Source of the DNA: Motacilla alba alba
Lineage: Eukaryota; Chordata; Aves; Passeriformes; Motacillidae
Direction: 5' to 3'
Assembly (NCBI RefSeq): GCF_015832195.1
Contig: NC_052032.1
Span: 7,136,618 to 7,200,617, forward strand
Length of the DNA stretch: 64,000 bases
Position 1 is the stretch's first letter, and each line of letters opens with the position of its first letter. Shown here one piece after another: positions 34,911 to 48,325 of the stretch. The notes under the pieces were generated by a model. That model was given only the letters and a program-made list of their open reading frames with translations, was not told where the DNA came from and did not search any database. Made by a program: the position numbers and the translations under genes.

Positions 34911-35588
34911 AGTGACATCCCCCAAAACGCCTGGCGGCCAATGGGCGCGATCACACGGGCTGGGTGGGGGGTGCCGGGGTCCCCCAGCCGGAGCGGCCCG
35001 AGTTCGGCTTTTTCTCCCCATTTCCCCCGTTCCCCCCCGGGGAGGGCGCGGCGCTCCCGCCGCTGTCCGAGGTGCTGAAGGCTCCGGAGCGGCTCCGGCG
35101 CTGTCCGAGGTGCTGCGAGCTCCGGAGTCACTCCGGTTCCCGCCCCCCCGGTGCTGTCCGAGGTGCTGGCGGGGAAGGGGGGCGCCGCGGCGGCCCGGCG
35201 ACTGGCCACCCCCTCCGCCCTCCCCTCGCCCTTCCCCATTGATTTCTGGATCATTAAGTGGTTAAGGCGCTGCGAAGCCTTCACTATCGATCGCTGCCTC
35301 CCCACCTCCGGCTGGGAGCCCCCGGGCTGCCCCCCAGCCCCGCGCCGCCGCCGCTCCGGGCACTCCGGGTGGGGTGGCCGGGACCCCGGGTGAGCTTGGG
35401 GTCCGTCCCCCCTCACCCCACCCCCTTCGCGGCCAAAGTTTGACTCTGCCTCCCTCTCCCCCCCCTCCTGTCTGTCTGTGAGTGCAGCTGGGCGCGATGC
35501 TGAAGACGGAGCAGCCCTGGATCTAACGCGCGGCGCCTCGGAGAGCCTTGCAGCAATTGTTGCCCGGATCCCAGACTGAACTTTGCTC

Positions 35589-35700
35589 TTCTTTTTTTTT
35601 TTTTCCTTTTTACCTTATTTTTTTTCCTTTCGTTTTTTCTTTTTTCTTTTTTTTTTTTTTTTTTTGTTTGTTTGTTTGTTTTTTGTTTTTCCCTCCTGTT
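35589..35700 (+). repeat. T-rich tract in BARHL1 5' region
   Basis: An interrupted T tract of about 110 nt with (TTTG) repeats lies 80-190 nt upstream of the BARHL1 start codon, within the probable 5' UTR or immediate promoter. It contrasts sharply with the surrounding GC-rich DNA. Confidence 0.85.
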
Positions 35701-35748
35701 ATTGTCAATTCTCGTTACCAACCCGCTTCCGCCGCGCCCTCCCCGCCA

Positions 35749-35760
35749 ATGCCCGTGTGA
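35749..35760 (+). promoter_or_regulatory. Minimal upstream ORF before BARHL1
   Basis: ATGCCCGTGTGA encodes Met-Pro-Val-stop and ends 22 nt before the BARHL1 start codon. Its context (GCCAATGC) lacks a purine at -3. The main start has G at -3 and G at +4. If the transcript includes it, leaky scanning would be expected. Confidence 0.5.
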
Positions 35761-35782
35761 GCGCCGGCACCTCGCGGGGGCC

Positions 35783-36233
35783 ATGGAGGGCTCCACCGGC
35801 TTTGGGATCGACTCCATCCTCTCCCACCGAGCCGGCAGCCCGGCCGTGCCCAAGGGGGACCCGCTGGTGGGGGACGGCCGGTCCCCGCTGGAGCTGAGCC
35901 CCCGCTCGGAGGGCAGCAGCGGGTGCCCCTCGCCCCGCTCCCCGGGCCGCGAGTGCCTGGAGGCGGCGGCGCCGCGGCCGGGCCTGGACGCGCATCTCCA
36001 GCCGGGGCAGGTCTCGGCTCCCTCGCAGTCCCGGACCGTCACCTCCTCCTTCCTCATCAGAGACATCCTGGCCGACTGCAAGCCCCTGGCCGCCTGCGCG
36101 CCTTACTCCAGCACCAATGGACCTCACGGCGGGCAGGAGCCGGCGGGCAGGATCCCCACCAAGCCCGGCGAGGATTTTAGGGAGAAAATGGAAAAAACCA
36201 CCAGCAGCTCCTCCTCGGACTCGGAGTACAAAG
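35783..36233 (+). CDS. BARHL1: BARHL1 exon 1 coding part (FIL motifs)
   Basis: The start ATG has strong context (GGGCCATGG), and no in-frame ATG lies closely upstream. The exon encodes residues 1-150 plus one base and ends at CAAAG|GTAAGA. Residues 7-13 (FGIDSIL) and 90-96 (FLIRDIL) are the two FIL/EH1-like motifs. In this family they recruit Groucho/TLE corepressors. Between them is a Pro/Ser/Gly-rich linker, and the end is a serine run before DSEYK. The beginning MEGSTGFGIDSILSHRAGSP and the SRTVTSSFLIRDILADCKPL segment match human BARHL1 almost exactly, and they separate it from BARHL2. Confidence 0.95.
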
Positions 36234-39593
<3,360 letters not shown>

Positions 39594-39894
39594 TAAAAAT
39601 GCGCCGCTCCCTCCTGCCCACAGCGCCGGGATCCCGCCCTGCTCCCCTCCCCGGCCGCGCACCCCGAACCAGGCAGGGCTTTGCACCCCACAACCGCCCC
39701 GTCCCTCCGGCACAGGGACAGCGGCGATGTCCGGCCCGTCCCCGCCTCTCCCGGGGACTTTTACCCCAAAGCCAGGGGGAAAAGGCGATGCCGAGGCAGG
39801 GCGGGCGTGGGGCGGCAGGGGGCAATCCGTGCCCCCGGCCCCGGCAAGGCGAGGAGGCAGGAGCGGGCTTCCAGCTAAACACAACAGCATAACA

Positions 39895-40035
39895 CATCGG
39901 CCCATTAATAATGGATACCAATTACTGCTTTGGGCATCAATAATTAACACCCTTTACAGTAATTACACAATTATTATTATGATGAATAATTTACTGGTGG
40001 AAATAGGTTTAGCGCTTCAGCGACAAATCTGTAAA
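39895..40035. promoter_or_regulatory. Candidate intronic enhancer of BARHL1
   Basis: A unique, non-repetitive AT-rich island in GC-rich intron 2 contains GCCCATTAATAATGGATACC, CAATTACTGC, ATCAATAATTAACACC, CAGTAATTACACAATTATTA and GAATAATTTACTGG. At least eight TAAT/ATTA cores lie within 140 bp. This density, with no simple-repeat structure, suggests a homeodomain-bound regulatory element. Known BARHL1 autoregulation makes self-binding plausible, by inference. Confidence 0.5.
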
Positions 40036-40401
40036 AGGGCTGGCGACGCGGTGGCTTCGGTGGGTTTGTCCCGACGTCGCCAGCCCCGGCCATTGCCACC
40101 GCCACCAAGCGAGGGATCCCCGGCCGCACCCCCGCCCTGTCCTCTCGCTCGTTCCAGGCTTTTACCCTCCCTCCCCATCGTTTCCAGTCCCATTTCTCCA
40201 TCTGCAAAGATTCCCCTACGCCGGGGATTTGGGGAAGTTTAGGGGTGGTTGGGGACGCTGTGATCACCCCTCCTCTCCCCAAATCCCTCCTGCAAGGACA
40301 CGCCGGAGCCGAAACTGCGCTCCCAGCCCTTCCCCGGGCAGCCCGGCCGGCCGGCGGCGAGATCCTGGGGCCGGGCTCCTCCACGAGATCCGGCACACAC
40401 A

Positions 40402-40403
40402 CA

Positions 40404-40438
<35 letters not shown>

Positions 40439-40720
40439 GTATACATTTATATTATATATATATATTTATATATATATTTATGTATACATATATATATATA
40501 CATGCCTATACCGATATATACGCATAGAAAAAACATACACTTACATACGTACATATACATATATATAGATGTATATATGTGTATTTAGACACAGATATAT
40601 CTATCTATATCTATGTCTATATATACAGATATACACACACACATATATATATACAAATATACACATTATATACATAGATATAGATATATGTATAGATATA
40701 TAGATATACAGATATGCCGC
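40402..40720. repeat. TA-rich microsatellite cluster
   Basis: About 320 bp are composed of TA, TATG, TACA and TAGA dinucleotide and tetranucleotide runs inside GC-rich BARHL1 intron 2, starting with a pure AT run after CATGAATA. The short frames across it, rich in Ile, Tyr and His, are artefacts of the repeat. Confidence 0.95.
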
Positions 40721-41315
40721 AAACGAATTCCCCGGGACCGTGCCCCTCGCCTGTCCCCCCGCGGGACTCCCGGAGCCTCCCGAGCGGCCGGGCCTGGTGC
40801 CGGCAGCCCCGGCCGGGGGAGAGGGTCCCGGAGCCGCCGCGGCTTCGGGCCGCAGCATCGCGGTGATCGCAGCATCCGCGCTCAGCTCACGGATCCCCCG
40901 TGCCCTCCTCGGGTCGTGTGACACCCTGGGATTTACACCCTGAGGAAGGGACTGAGTTTCTGTCGCGATTTGTGTCGCCGGGATTCACATCCCGCCGTTG
41001 GCTCCCAGCCGGGCTGTGCGTCCGGTGCCTCCGGGAGAGCTCCGTGGGCGCCCACACCGGGCTGCGGCGGGACAGCCAGGGAGATGAGCTCCCTCCCCCC
41101 ACTGGCAGGGTCTGCATCCCATCCCGTTAAATCCCATCCCATCCCATCCCTGCCCTGCGGGAGAGGCCGGCCCTGGGAGCCAGCGGCGGGAGCGGGGATG
41201 CGCAGCGAGAGCAGAGCCCGGGGAAAGGGGGTGTGCAAAGGGTAAAAAGAGCCCGGGAGCGGCTTTGGGAGCCTCCCTCCCCTCCTTGACCCCTTCTCTC
41301 GACTTGCCCCCCCAG

Positions 41316-41610
41316 GACCAAGTGGAAAAGGCAGACGGCGGTGGGCCTGGAGCTGCTGGCTGAGGCTGGCAACTACTCAGCCCTCCAGAGGATGTTCCCC
41401 TCGCCCTACTTCTACCCGCAGAGTTTGGTCTCCAACCTGGACCCCGGCGCCGCCCTCTACCTGTACCGCGGACCCAGCGCGCCGCCCCCCGCCCTACAGA
41501 GACCCTTGGTGCCCCGCATCCTCATCCACGGACTGCAGGGCGGCAGCGAGCCCCCGCCGCCCCTGCCCCCGCTGCCCGGCGTCCTGCCCCGGGCAGCGCA
41601 GCCCCGGTGA
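41316..41610 (+). CDS. BARHL1: BARHL1 exon 3 (homeodomain end and C-terminus)
   Basis: The last coding exon completes Arg 225 and continues TKWKRQTAVG, finishing the homeodomain at residue 232. It then encodes the family-specific tail: LELLAEAGNYSALQRMFPSP, YFYPQSLVSNLDPGAALYLY, and a proline-rich stretch ending PGVLPRAAQPR, with TGA at 41608-41610. Total protein length is 322. The tail matches human BARHL1 nearly residue for residue. Only small differences (such as LQGGSEP for LQGASEP) are visible, confirming BARHL1 rather than BARHL2. Confidence 0.95.
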
Positions 41611-41721
41611 GCCCCGGCCGTCCGGGCAGCCCCTGCGGCACCCACCGGGCCGAGGGGGCTGGAGGGGGCCACCCCACACCTCTGGGGCCGCGAGCAAGAG
41701 ACAGACTGCCGCTCATCCCCA

Positions 41722-41722
41722 A

Positions 41723-41747
<25 letters not shown>
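41722..41747. repeat. AT dinucleotide run in BARHL1 3' UTR
   Basis: A pure alternating AT run of about 26 bp lies in the 3' UTR about 110 nt after the stop codon. It is a second AT repeat within the gene, separate from the intron 2 array. Confidence 0.9.
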
Positions 41748-41755
<8 letters not shown>

Positions 41756-42397
41756 AATGAGACCACCCCCTCCTTTTTTAAAATAATATATAAAGAATGC
41801 AAGGATCAAGGACAGGCTTGGCAGGACGGAGCCGGCGGAGCTGCCCCTCGCCACCTTTACCCCCGTGTGCCCCCGAGGGGCAGCGGGGCCGCTGCGTGTC
41901 CCCCACCCCGGCCTGGGACGGCGCCAGGAGCACGGGCGGGGGTCGGATGCTCCGGGGGGGCTTCGCCTCTCCGCCCCCTCCCCAGGAACAGGCAGGGGAG
42001 CCGAGCCACACCTGCCACGGGCGGCTCCGGGGAGACCCCTCCCCGCTTTCTCCGCTCCCCCGGCCTGGGGCAGCGCTGCCGCCGCCGGGAAGGAGCGCGG
42101 GGTGGCCCGGGCCGATGGCCCCAGCGAGACTTTGGGACGTCGCTAACTTAAACTTAAACAAAACAAAACAAAAAAAAAATTAAAAAAAAAAAAGAAAAAA
42201 GGAAAGAAAAAAAAAAGCGGTGGAATGTAAATACGGTGCAAAATGTATATGAATTATTTATTTGTGAACCCTGAGGGCGTATTTGTGTAAGTGATTCTTG
42301 TCAGTCTGTATCCCGGGGCCGGCCCGGCCGGGCGGGGGGCGCGGGGGGGGCTCGGGGAGCCGCGGCCGCTCCCGCTCCCCCCTTTTTTAAATGTGGA

Positions 42398-42403
42398 AAT
42401 AAA
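42398..42403 (+). terminator. BARHL1: BARHL1 polyadenylation signal
   Basis: AATAAA in TGTGGAAATAAAACTTC lies 788 nt after the stop and is followed by sequence outside the GC-rich UTR pattern. The Pumilio and AU-rich motifs just upstream support this as the main 3' end. Confidence 0.75.
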
Positions 42404-42674
42404 ACTTCTTTACAAACAAACGGCTCTCGCCTCCGCCGGCCCCTTCTTCCCCTCCCGCTTGTTTGCCCTGGCGGAACGGCCGCCGCCGAGGGGAAGGGAA
42501 AAGCAGAGGGGAGTTTTCCCACCTCCCATCGCACGGGACCCCCGCTCCCTCCCCCGGGGCTCGGTGCTCCCCCGGGGCTCGGTGTCCCCTCGGTGTCCGG
42601 TGTCCCCCCGGGGCCCGGCTCCAGTGCCGGCATGCGGGAGCGGCGGGGGAACCGGGGCAGCCCGGCGCGGTGAT

Positions 42675-42870
42675 AGCCGCGACTCCGGTGAATTAATAAC
42701 GCTAATCTTAAGTGTATAATTGCCTAAGTGCTTTAAATGATCGCTTTGGAAAATGGATTGTTTCCACCCTTTAAAAGTGTCGCTCGTCTGGCCGCGGCCG
42801 GCGGGCCCGGCAGCTGGTGCCCGGGACAGCCGGGCAGCGGCTCGCCGGCTCGGGGAGCCGACAGATGGGC
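42675..42870. promoter_or_regulatory. Candidate BARHL1 3' enhancer with E-box
   Basis: The block contains GGTGAATTAATAACGCTAAT, CTTAAGTGTATAATTGCC and CTTTAAATGATCGCTTTGG, then a CAGATG E-box at 42862-42867 (in CGACAGATGGGC). Mouse Barhl1 is reported to have a 3' enhancer using an Atoh1-type E-box and a homeodomain site. This block lies about 0.3 kb past the poly(A) signal and has both site types. Homology to the mouse enhancer is not established. Confidence 0.4.
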
Positions 42871-43269
42871 TGCGGCTCCCCCCGGCCCCGGCCGCTCCCC
42901 CGGCTGTCTGCGGAGCCCCCCCGGCACCCAGCCGCCCTCCAGATCCCCCTCCCCGGCTCCCCGGGCCGGGTCCCAGCCCGGTGCCCCCGGGCCGGCTCCG
43001 TCCCGGGAGCTTTGGCCCGGCAGCCCCGAGCCCCGCGATTGTCGGCTCGGCCAAATGCACAGCCACGCCTGGGGACAGAGCCCCCGGCCTTTGTGGACGG
43101 GGCCGGCTCTTTGCATGTGAATGGCGGAGTTTGGTAAATCCCCGGGCCTCGGCTGGGCGAGGAGGAGGAGGAGAAGGAGGAAGGGGGGTCGCTCCCAGCT
43201 CGGGGTTAATGAAGTGGGAAAGGAGTCTTTCAGAGAGGCCTGCAAACAACCCCCTCCCCGGGCAACAAC

Positions 43270-43620
43270 CCCCGTCCCAAATCCTACATGGATTGACTTA
43301 AACCCAGGGGATAAGTGCTTTAAATTAATCTCATTGAATAAGAATGAGGCCAAACAAAACTCTTTAAAATCATATTAAAAATCTATCAAAGGACAACTTG
43401 CAGTGGGTGTGCTTTTCATTTTGTGAGCGCAAAGGCAAGGAGCATACAGCAACCTTCCTCCCATTTACACAGCAGGAATGTGAATCAAAGACATTCTCTA
43501 ATATTTAATTGTCCTTGTAGCCGTAGCGGATTCCTCCTCTTACATTAATGAAGTACAAGGCTTCGTTACACGTTTGTAATTGTGATATTTAAATTTACCG
43601 TTTCACATCTGGAAGGAGCT
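43270..43620. promoter_or_regulatory. Candidate conserved element downstream of BARHL1
   Basis: A unique AT-rich block has GCTTTAAATTAATCTCATTG, two TCF-like ATCAAAG sites (near 43384 and 43486), ATATTTAATTGTCC, CTTACATTAATGAAGTAC and TTTGTAATTGTGATATTT. It lies between a CpG-rich flank and ordinary intergenic DNA. There is no coding signal. The regulatory role is inferred. Confidence 0.45.
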
Positions 43621-45999
43621 GGAAACTCCCCTGTGCCAGCGGGTCTGAGCCAGCACCATAACACAGAGCCAGGGTCCGGTTTGTGCTGTGAGGATGGTGG
43701 GAGAGAGCAGGACAGAGTCCCGAGGAATCCTCTGCCCTGGGAAGGGGAATGGCTGTGCCGGGCATGGTGGGAAGGAAAGAGAGCAGAGGGGACAGGAGGG
43801 CTGGAGCCGCTGCTGCCAGGGAGATCTCACAGCAGAGTCAAGCTTCAAGATGAAACAGTTTAGGGAAGACACCACAAGCTCTAAGCAGAGAGCACATATG
43901 AACAGCATCACGTGTGGGAGGATGTCAGCAGCCTCAAAACCTGCTGGAGGACCAACCTCACCTCCAGCCTGCGTGCAGGGACTGAGATGGGAGCTGGTGT
44001 CCCACAGCAGAGCCCACCAGCACTGGCCCTGCACCTACAGCAGCCCCTGAGCAGGCTGGAAATGTTTCCAGAGGATGGTGCCAGGTGGGCACAATCCTGG
44101 CAAAGCCCCGGGGTAGGACAGGCTGTGCTGGCTTGAAATGATATGAAGCAAAAAAATGGAACAGTAGAGAAGCACCACTCCCAGCAGGGAAACCTTTGGG
44201 TATTGCAGCAGGGATTTCTCCAGGGTGCAGAGCCCAGCACACAAGCTGCTGCTGCGGGTCAGGTTCTGTCAGCTCCAGGCTCTGGATCCAAAGAGTGCAG
44301 TGGGTTTGCCAGAGCCAAACACAGTCCTGGCTCTCAGGTCCCTTCCAGGCTTTTACCCAGCTCAAGGGCCACCTTCCTCCCCTCCTGGCACAGCTTTAAG
44401 CAGGACCAGCACCCCAGAACAGCCACAGCAAGAGCTGCTCTGCTGGACAAGCCAGCACACAAAGTCACTGCAATCAGCAGAATTGTTTCTAGCCAAGATA
44501 CTCCATGGCTTCATCCCAGCACCAAACCAAACGATGTCAGAATGGAAAGCCCAGAGCACTGTGGCTTTTCCTGGCCTCTCCCAGGTTCATGGAGAAAACA
44601 AGGTGTTGTACACAGAGAGGTTCTGCTGCTCTCTACCCTGCCTAGTTATGGTGTTCTCAGCAGCCAGGGACCAGGGCTGTGTCCCGTGTCTGACCCAGCC
44701 CCTGGTGTACAGCTGTGACCCTTGCCCCAGGGTGACCTCCTTGCTTTTCCCTAATCCACAGCCTTGCAGTGTGAGCCCAAGATGCTCCAGCTGCAGAGGA
44801 GAGGAGGATGTGAGCTCTACCACGGAGCCAGAAGAGAGCTGAGAACACACAAGAGCATCTCCTGCAGTCTCATGGTGTGAGAGCAGGGAAGGCAAGCCCA
44901 GCTAAGCCCTGCTCTGACTCACAGGCAGCTTTGTAGAAAAGTTACACAGTGCCACTGTTTCCAGACCAAACCCAGGGACTTCGGGCTGCAGGGCAGTGAG
45001 GCCCCTGCCCTCCACCACTACCCAGAGAAGCAAACAGGACCAAAGCCAAAACCAAAGCTGCAGTTCCACCAACACTGCCAAACCCAGCTCCCCTCCCCTG
45101 CCAGCTGTGCAGGCAGCTCCCACCCAGCCAAGCCCCTTCAGCACACACCACCTACCTCGGAGCAAGAGGGGACAATCCAGGAGAAGTTCAGGGCAACATC
45201 CACCTGCTCCATGCCACAGGAATCCACCCCCAGCTGCTCCTCTGGCATTTGGGTGCTCAGAGGATTTGGGAACCTCTGCACACACAACAGCCTGGTCCTG
45301 CTGCGGGTGGTGGAGATTTGCAGGTGGTGGAAATGATGGAACTCTAGAGCAGATCACAGCTCCAAGCACCACACCCTGCCCTGCCTGAACGAAAGGGTGA
45401 TTTGAGTCAAATCAACCCCAAACCTACCAGGTTCTTCTTGAATTGAGTGGTGCACAAGGGTGAGGCCAGCTCAGAGCCAATCTAGAGCTGCCCAAGTGTA
45501 AATAAAGGCACAATTTGATTCCTGCCCACCCAGCCACAATTCAAACACCTTTTTCTCATCAGCCTTCAAGTTTATTAGGAGAAAACTCAGGAGCGTGTGC
45601 ACTTAACTTCAGGTGCAGGTGCATTTTTTTTAACACTTTCTTATTCAACAACTCCTCCTCCCTCTCTCCCTAATCACTCAAGCAATCCAGCCCTATCTGC
45701 TAAAGATGGTGAAGATGAAAGAAAAATGCCCTCTGATATTTTTTAAAGATCAATTTATTCATCATAACCATTTGTACCGTTTCATGCCCAGTTAATACAG
45801 GCAGCAATGAGATCTCCTGATGTGTCTCACCTATGTGCTGTTGGCCTTTTTTCCTACTCTTATGAATTTGCCAATAGTCCCTATTAATTCCAACGTGACA
45901 GTCAGCCAGGAGAAGGTCATGTACTTTCCCTTCATGCACAAGATCATTCCCAAACTTGCACTCTCTGCATCATTCTGAGTCATTTTCATCCTCAGGGGT

Positions 46000-46420
46000 T
46001 TCTTTTCTGTTTAAGTTGACATTTGCCTTAAACCTGATTGCTCTTCCAAATAGTTCTCATAACAAAAATCAGGTGGGCTTTGTTATTTTATTTTAATCTA
46101 ATAAATGTTCGTAACTTCATTCTCTCTGAAAAATCGTGGTTAATTTGATACTGGAGCCTTCCTATCATCTTTCAGAAGCGTTGAAAAAAGTATTGCAGTG
46201 AAATCAAAGTGTCTGATAATTGCCCGGGAGGAAATAAAAATTCTGGTTTCACAAGTTACCTTCACTTCAGAAATTGAATACTTTGGGGCTGCTCTCCTAC
46301 AATCCTTTGTATGACTCACTACAGCCCAAAGTAGGTGCCCTCAATTCTGCATTTACAAGGCATCATTTTCATCTGTTTATACTCCTTTTTCAGTACTTTT
46401 CTTCCTTCTGACGTCTGAAA
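46000..46420. promoter_or_regulatory. Candidate conserved non-coding element
   Basis: An AT-rich unique block includes TTGTTATTTTATTTTAATC, GGTTAATTTGATACTGG, GTGAAATCAAAGTGTC and TCTGATAATTGCCCGGG. It is about 3.6-4.0 kb beyond the BARHL1 3' end. No repeats or exons are seen. Inferred from composition and motifs only. Confidence 0.3.
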
Positions 46421-47490
46421 TTGCCGCTATTTGAGCACTTTCTGCTCCTGCATTAAACATGCCCGGCTCAGGTCATGGTGGGCTGCTCCTCCTCATCCCT
46501 TTCCTCGAGGAAGACACGTGCAGGGAGCAGAAAGTTCTGTTTTGGCTGGGTTTGTGCTGCTCTCACCTGCGCCCTGCTTGGTGCTTGTGCTCCAGGAGGG
46601 GCTGGAAGAAGCAGAGGAAGGGACAGGTGGGGGCTCACCTGTAGGAGCTGGGGAGTTGGGGGATCTCCTGCAGGCTTTGGGGACACTTTCCCACTCACGG
46701 GGCAGTCTGGGATTCATTTCACACACTGTGGTGAACGAGTGCCAGCCTCAGCACACCGGGGCCATCCTGCATCCCTTTTCCCAGTGTCCCAGTTCTCTGA
46801 TGGGATGGCAAATGGGAAAAGCAAGAAGTGAAATCCATGAGCTCAAACGGGCCCAGGCAAGGCAGAGAACCCCAAAAGGCTGGGTCATGACTGGCAAGGG
46901 TTGGCAAGAACCCGCAAAGGCTTTAATGTTCAGAGAGGTGAGACATCTCAGACTCCCTCTGTGTTACATAATCAGGAATGACAGCACACTGCAGGCAAGG
47001 AGAAGTTTGGAGACTGCTGGATTCCACTCCGGCTCCTTCCCACAGTGACAATGTTTGTTCCCAGGAGCTCTGACAGCGAGTTCTGTGCCCATGAGCTCTG
47101 CCCCAAAGGGACCGTGTGTCACTGCACTGAAGAGCTCTCCACAATCCTGCCACTGGCATCCCTGCAGGTGGCAATTGTGACTAACAGTGACCAGGGACAG
47201 ACCTTGCCCAGTGCACAGAGGACAGCAGAGGGGGTGGCAGCAATGTGGCTCCATTACCTGAGACAGGAGCAGAAGTGCTCCCTTTACAGTGACAGGGCAC
47301 AGGGCAGATTCCCCTCTCCGTGGTGCTCCCAGGACACCTCCCCTGCCATGTTTACCTGGCTGGAAACAGCAAGTGAAGGGATTGTGGAGAGTTCCTTAGA
47401 CAGAAAAGCACCTCCTGCCTGCCCAAACTTGTCTCACTTTTATGTTGCACACACATCATGTTTCTCTGAAAATCATATTTAACCTTTTTT

Positions 47491-47496
47491 TTTATT
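47491..47496 (-). terminator. DDX31: DDX31 polyadenylation signal (candidate)
   Basis: The plus-strand TTTATT reads AATAAA on the minus strand, 258 nt after the DDX31 stop codon. It lies within a T-rich plus-strand run (A-rich on the transcript). It is the first canonical signal after the stop. Confidence 0.6.
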
Positions 47497-47753
47497 TTTT
47501 CTGGCTAAAAACCACCTTAGGAACACGGTGCATCTTCAGGAGGCCACATTCAATTGCAGCAGTACAACAGGACACGCCTAGATTCCATTCCACTCGGACC
47601 TATGGAATGAAGGGGAGGAGGCCAAGATCCCCAGGATCCCTCCCACATTTGCCTGATAAATTGAAACACTCCTCAGTTGATTTGGCAGGTCACCCTGACC
47701 CCCAGCTGAGGCACTCAAGCAGCTTTTACAGCCAGTCACTGGAAGGGCCTGGC

Positions 47754-47904
47754 TTACGTTGGAATCTGCTGGTTGCCAGCTTTTCTCTGCCTTTTCTTCT
47801 TCTTCTTGACCTTGGCTCCAGCAGTGTCCATCCCACTGGAATATTCAGAGCTCAGGAGCTCAGCAAGGCGGCGTTTGCCGTGGGTCTTCTTGAGCAGCTC
47901 ACAC
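47754..47904 (-). CDS. DDX31: DDX31 terminal coding exon (basic C-terminus)
   Basis: On the minus strand, after the acceptor CTTCCCCCTGCCCAG, the exon completes an Arg codon and reads CELLKKTHGKRRLAELLSSE, then YSSGMDTAGAKV, a run of five lysines, RQRKAGNQQIPT and TAA (47756-47754). The HKKT...LAEILRSEYSSGM block of human DDX31 is clearly recognisable. Human continues further after KVKK, so the bird tail is shorter and more basic, or alternative ends exist. The tail is likely nucleolar-targeting or RNA-binding by composition. Confidence 0.85.
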
Positions 47905-48215
47905 CTGGGCAGGGGGAAGAGCAGAGGAATTCAGGAATTCAGAACCCCTTCCCCTGCTGGGTGGGTTCCTGCAACACCACTGACAGGTGCACATTAGAGA
48001 AGGAGCAGCTCCCTTTCCTTGAGGCTTGATTTGAAATTCTGCCTCGTGCAAAATTAGGTTTTGTTGTGACAGGTTTCCACAAAGGTGGCAAAATATCACG
48101 GCGTTTTTCAAAGCAAGCCTTTGTTCTGTACAAATGCTCTTGCAGGGGTGGTGGGGAGAAGGAGGGAAGCTTGTGTGCCTGAAGGCTGATGAATGAGGTG
48201 ACACAGCAGTTTGGA

Positions 48216-48325
<110 letters not shown>

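Larger units (their letters stand above)
41611..42420 (+). other. BARHL1: BARHL1 3' UTR
   Basis: The UTR is GC-rich at first, then carries an AT dinucleotide run (41722-41747) and an A-rich tract (42166-42216). Just before the poly(A) signal are a consensus Pumilio element TGTAAATA (42226-42233) and the AU-rich nonamer TTATTTATT (42254-42262). Both are recognised post-transcriptional control motifs. Their use here is inferred. Confidence 0.7.
42421..47490. other. BARHL1-DDX31 convergent intergenic region
   Basis: No gene is recognised between the BARHL1 poly(A) signal and the DDX31 3' end on the opposite strand. The first 0.8 kb remains CpG-rich. Candidate regulatory blocks lie at 42675-42870, 43270-43620 and 46000-46420. 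The region 43.63-45.6 kb is unremarkable intergenic sequence with short frames only, as is 46.45-47.45 kb. Confidence 0.6.

Noticed and set aside
42410..43353. Frames of 206 and 279 codons on the minus strand downstream of BARHL1
   Set aside because: They are Gly/Pro/Ala/Arg-rich translations of CpG-island DNA with no recognisable domain.
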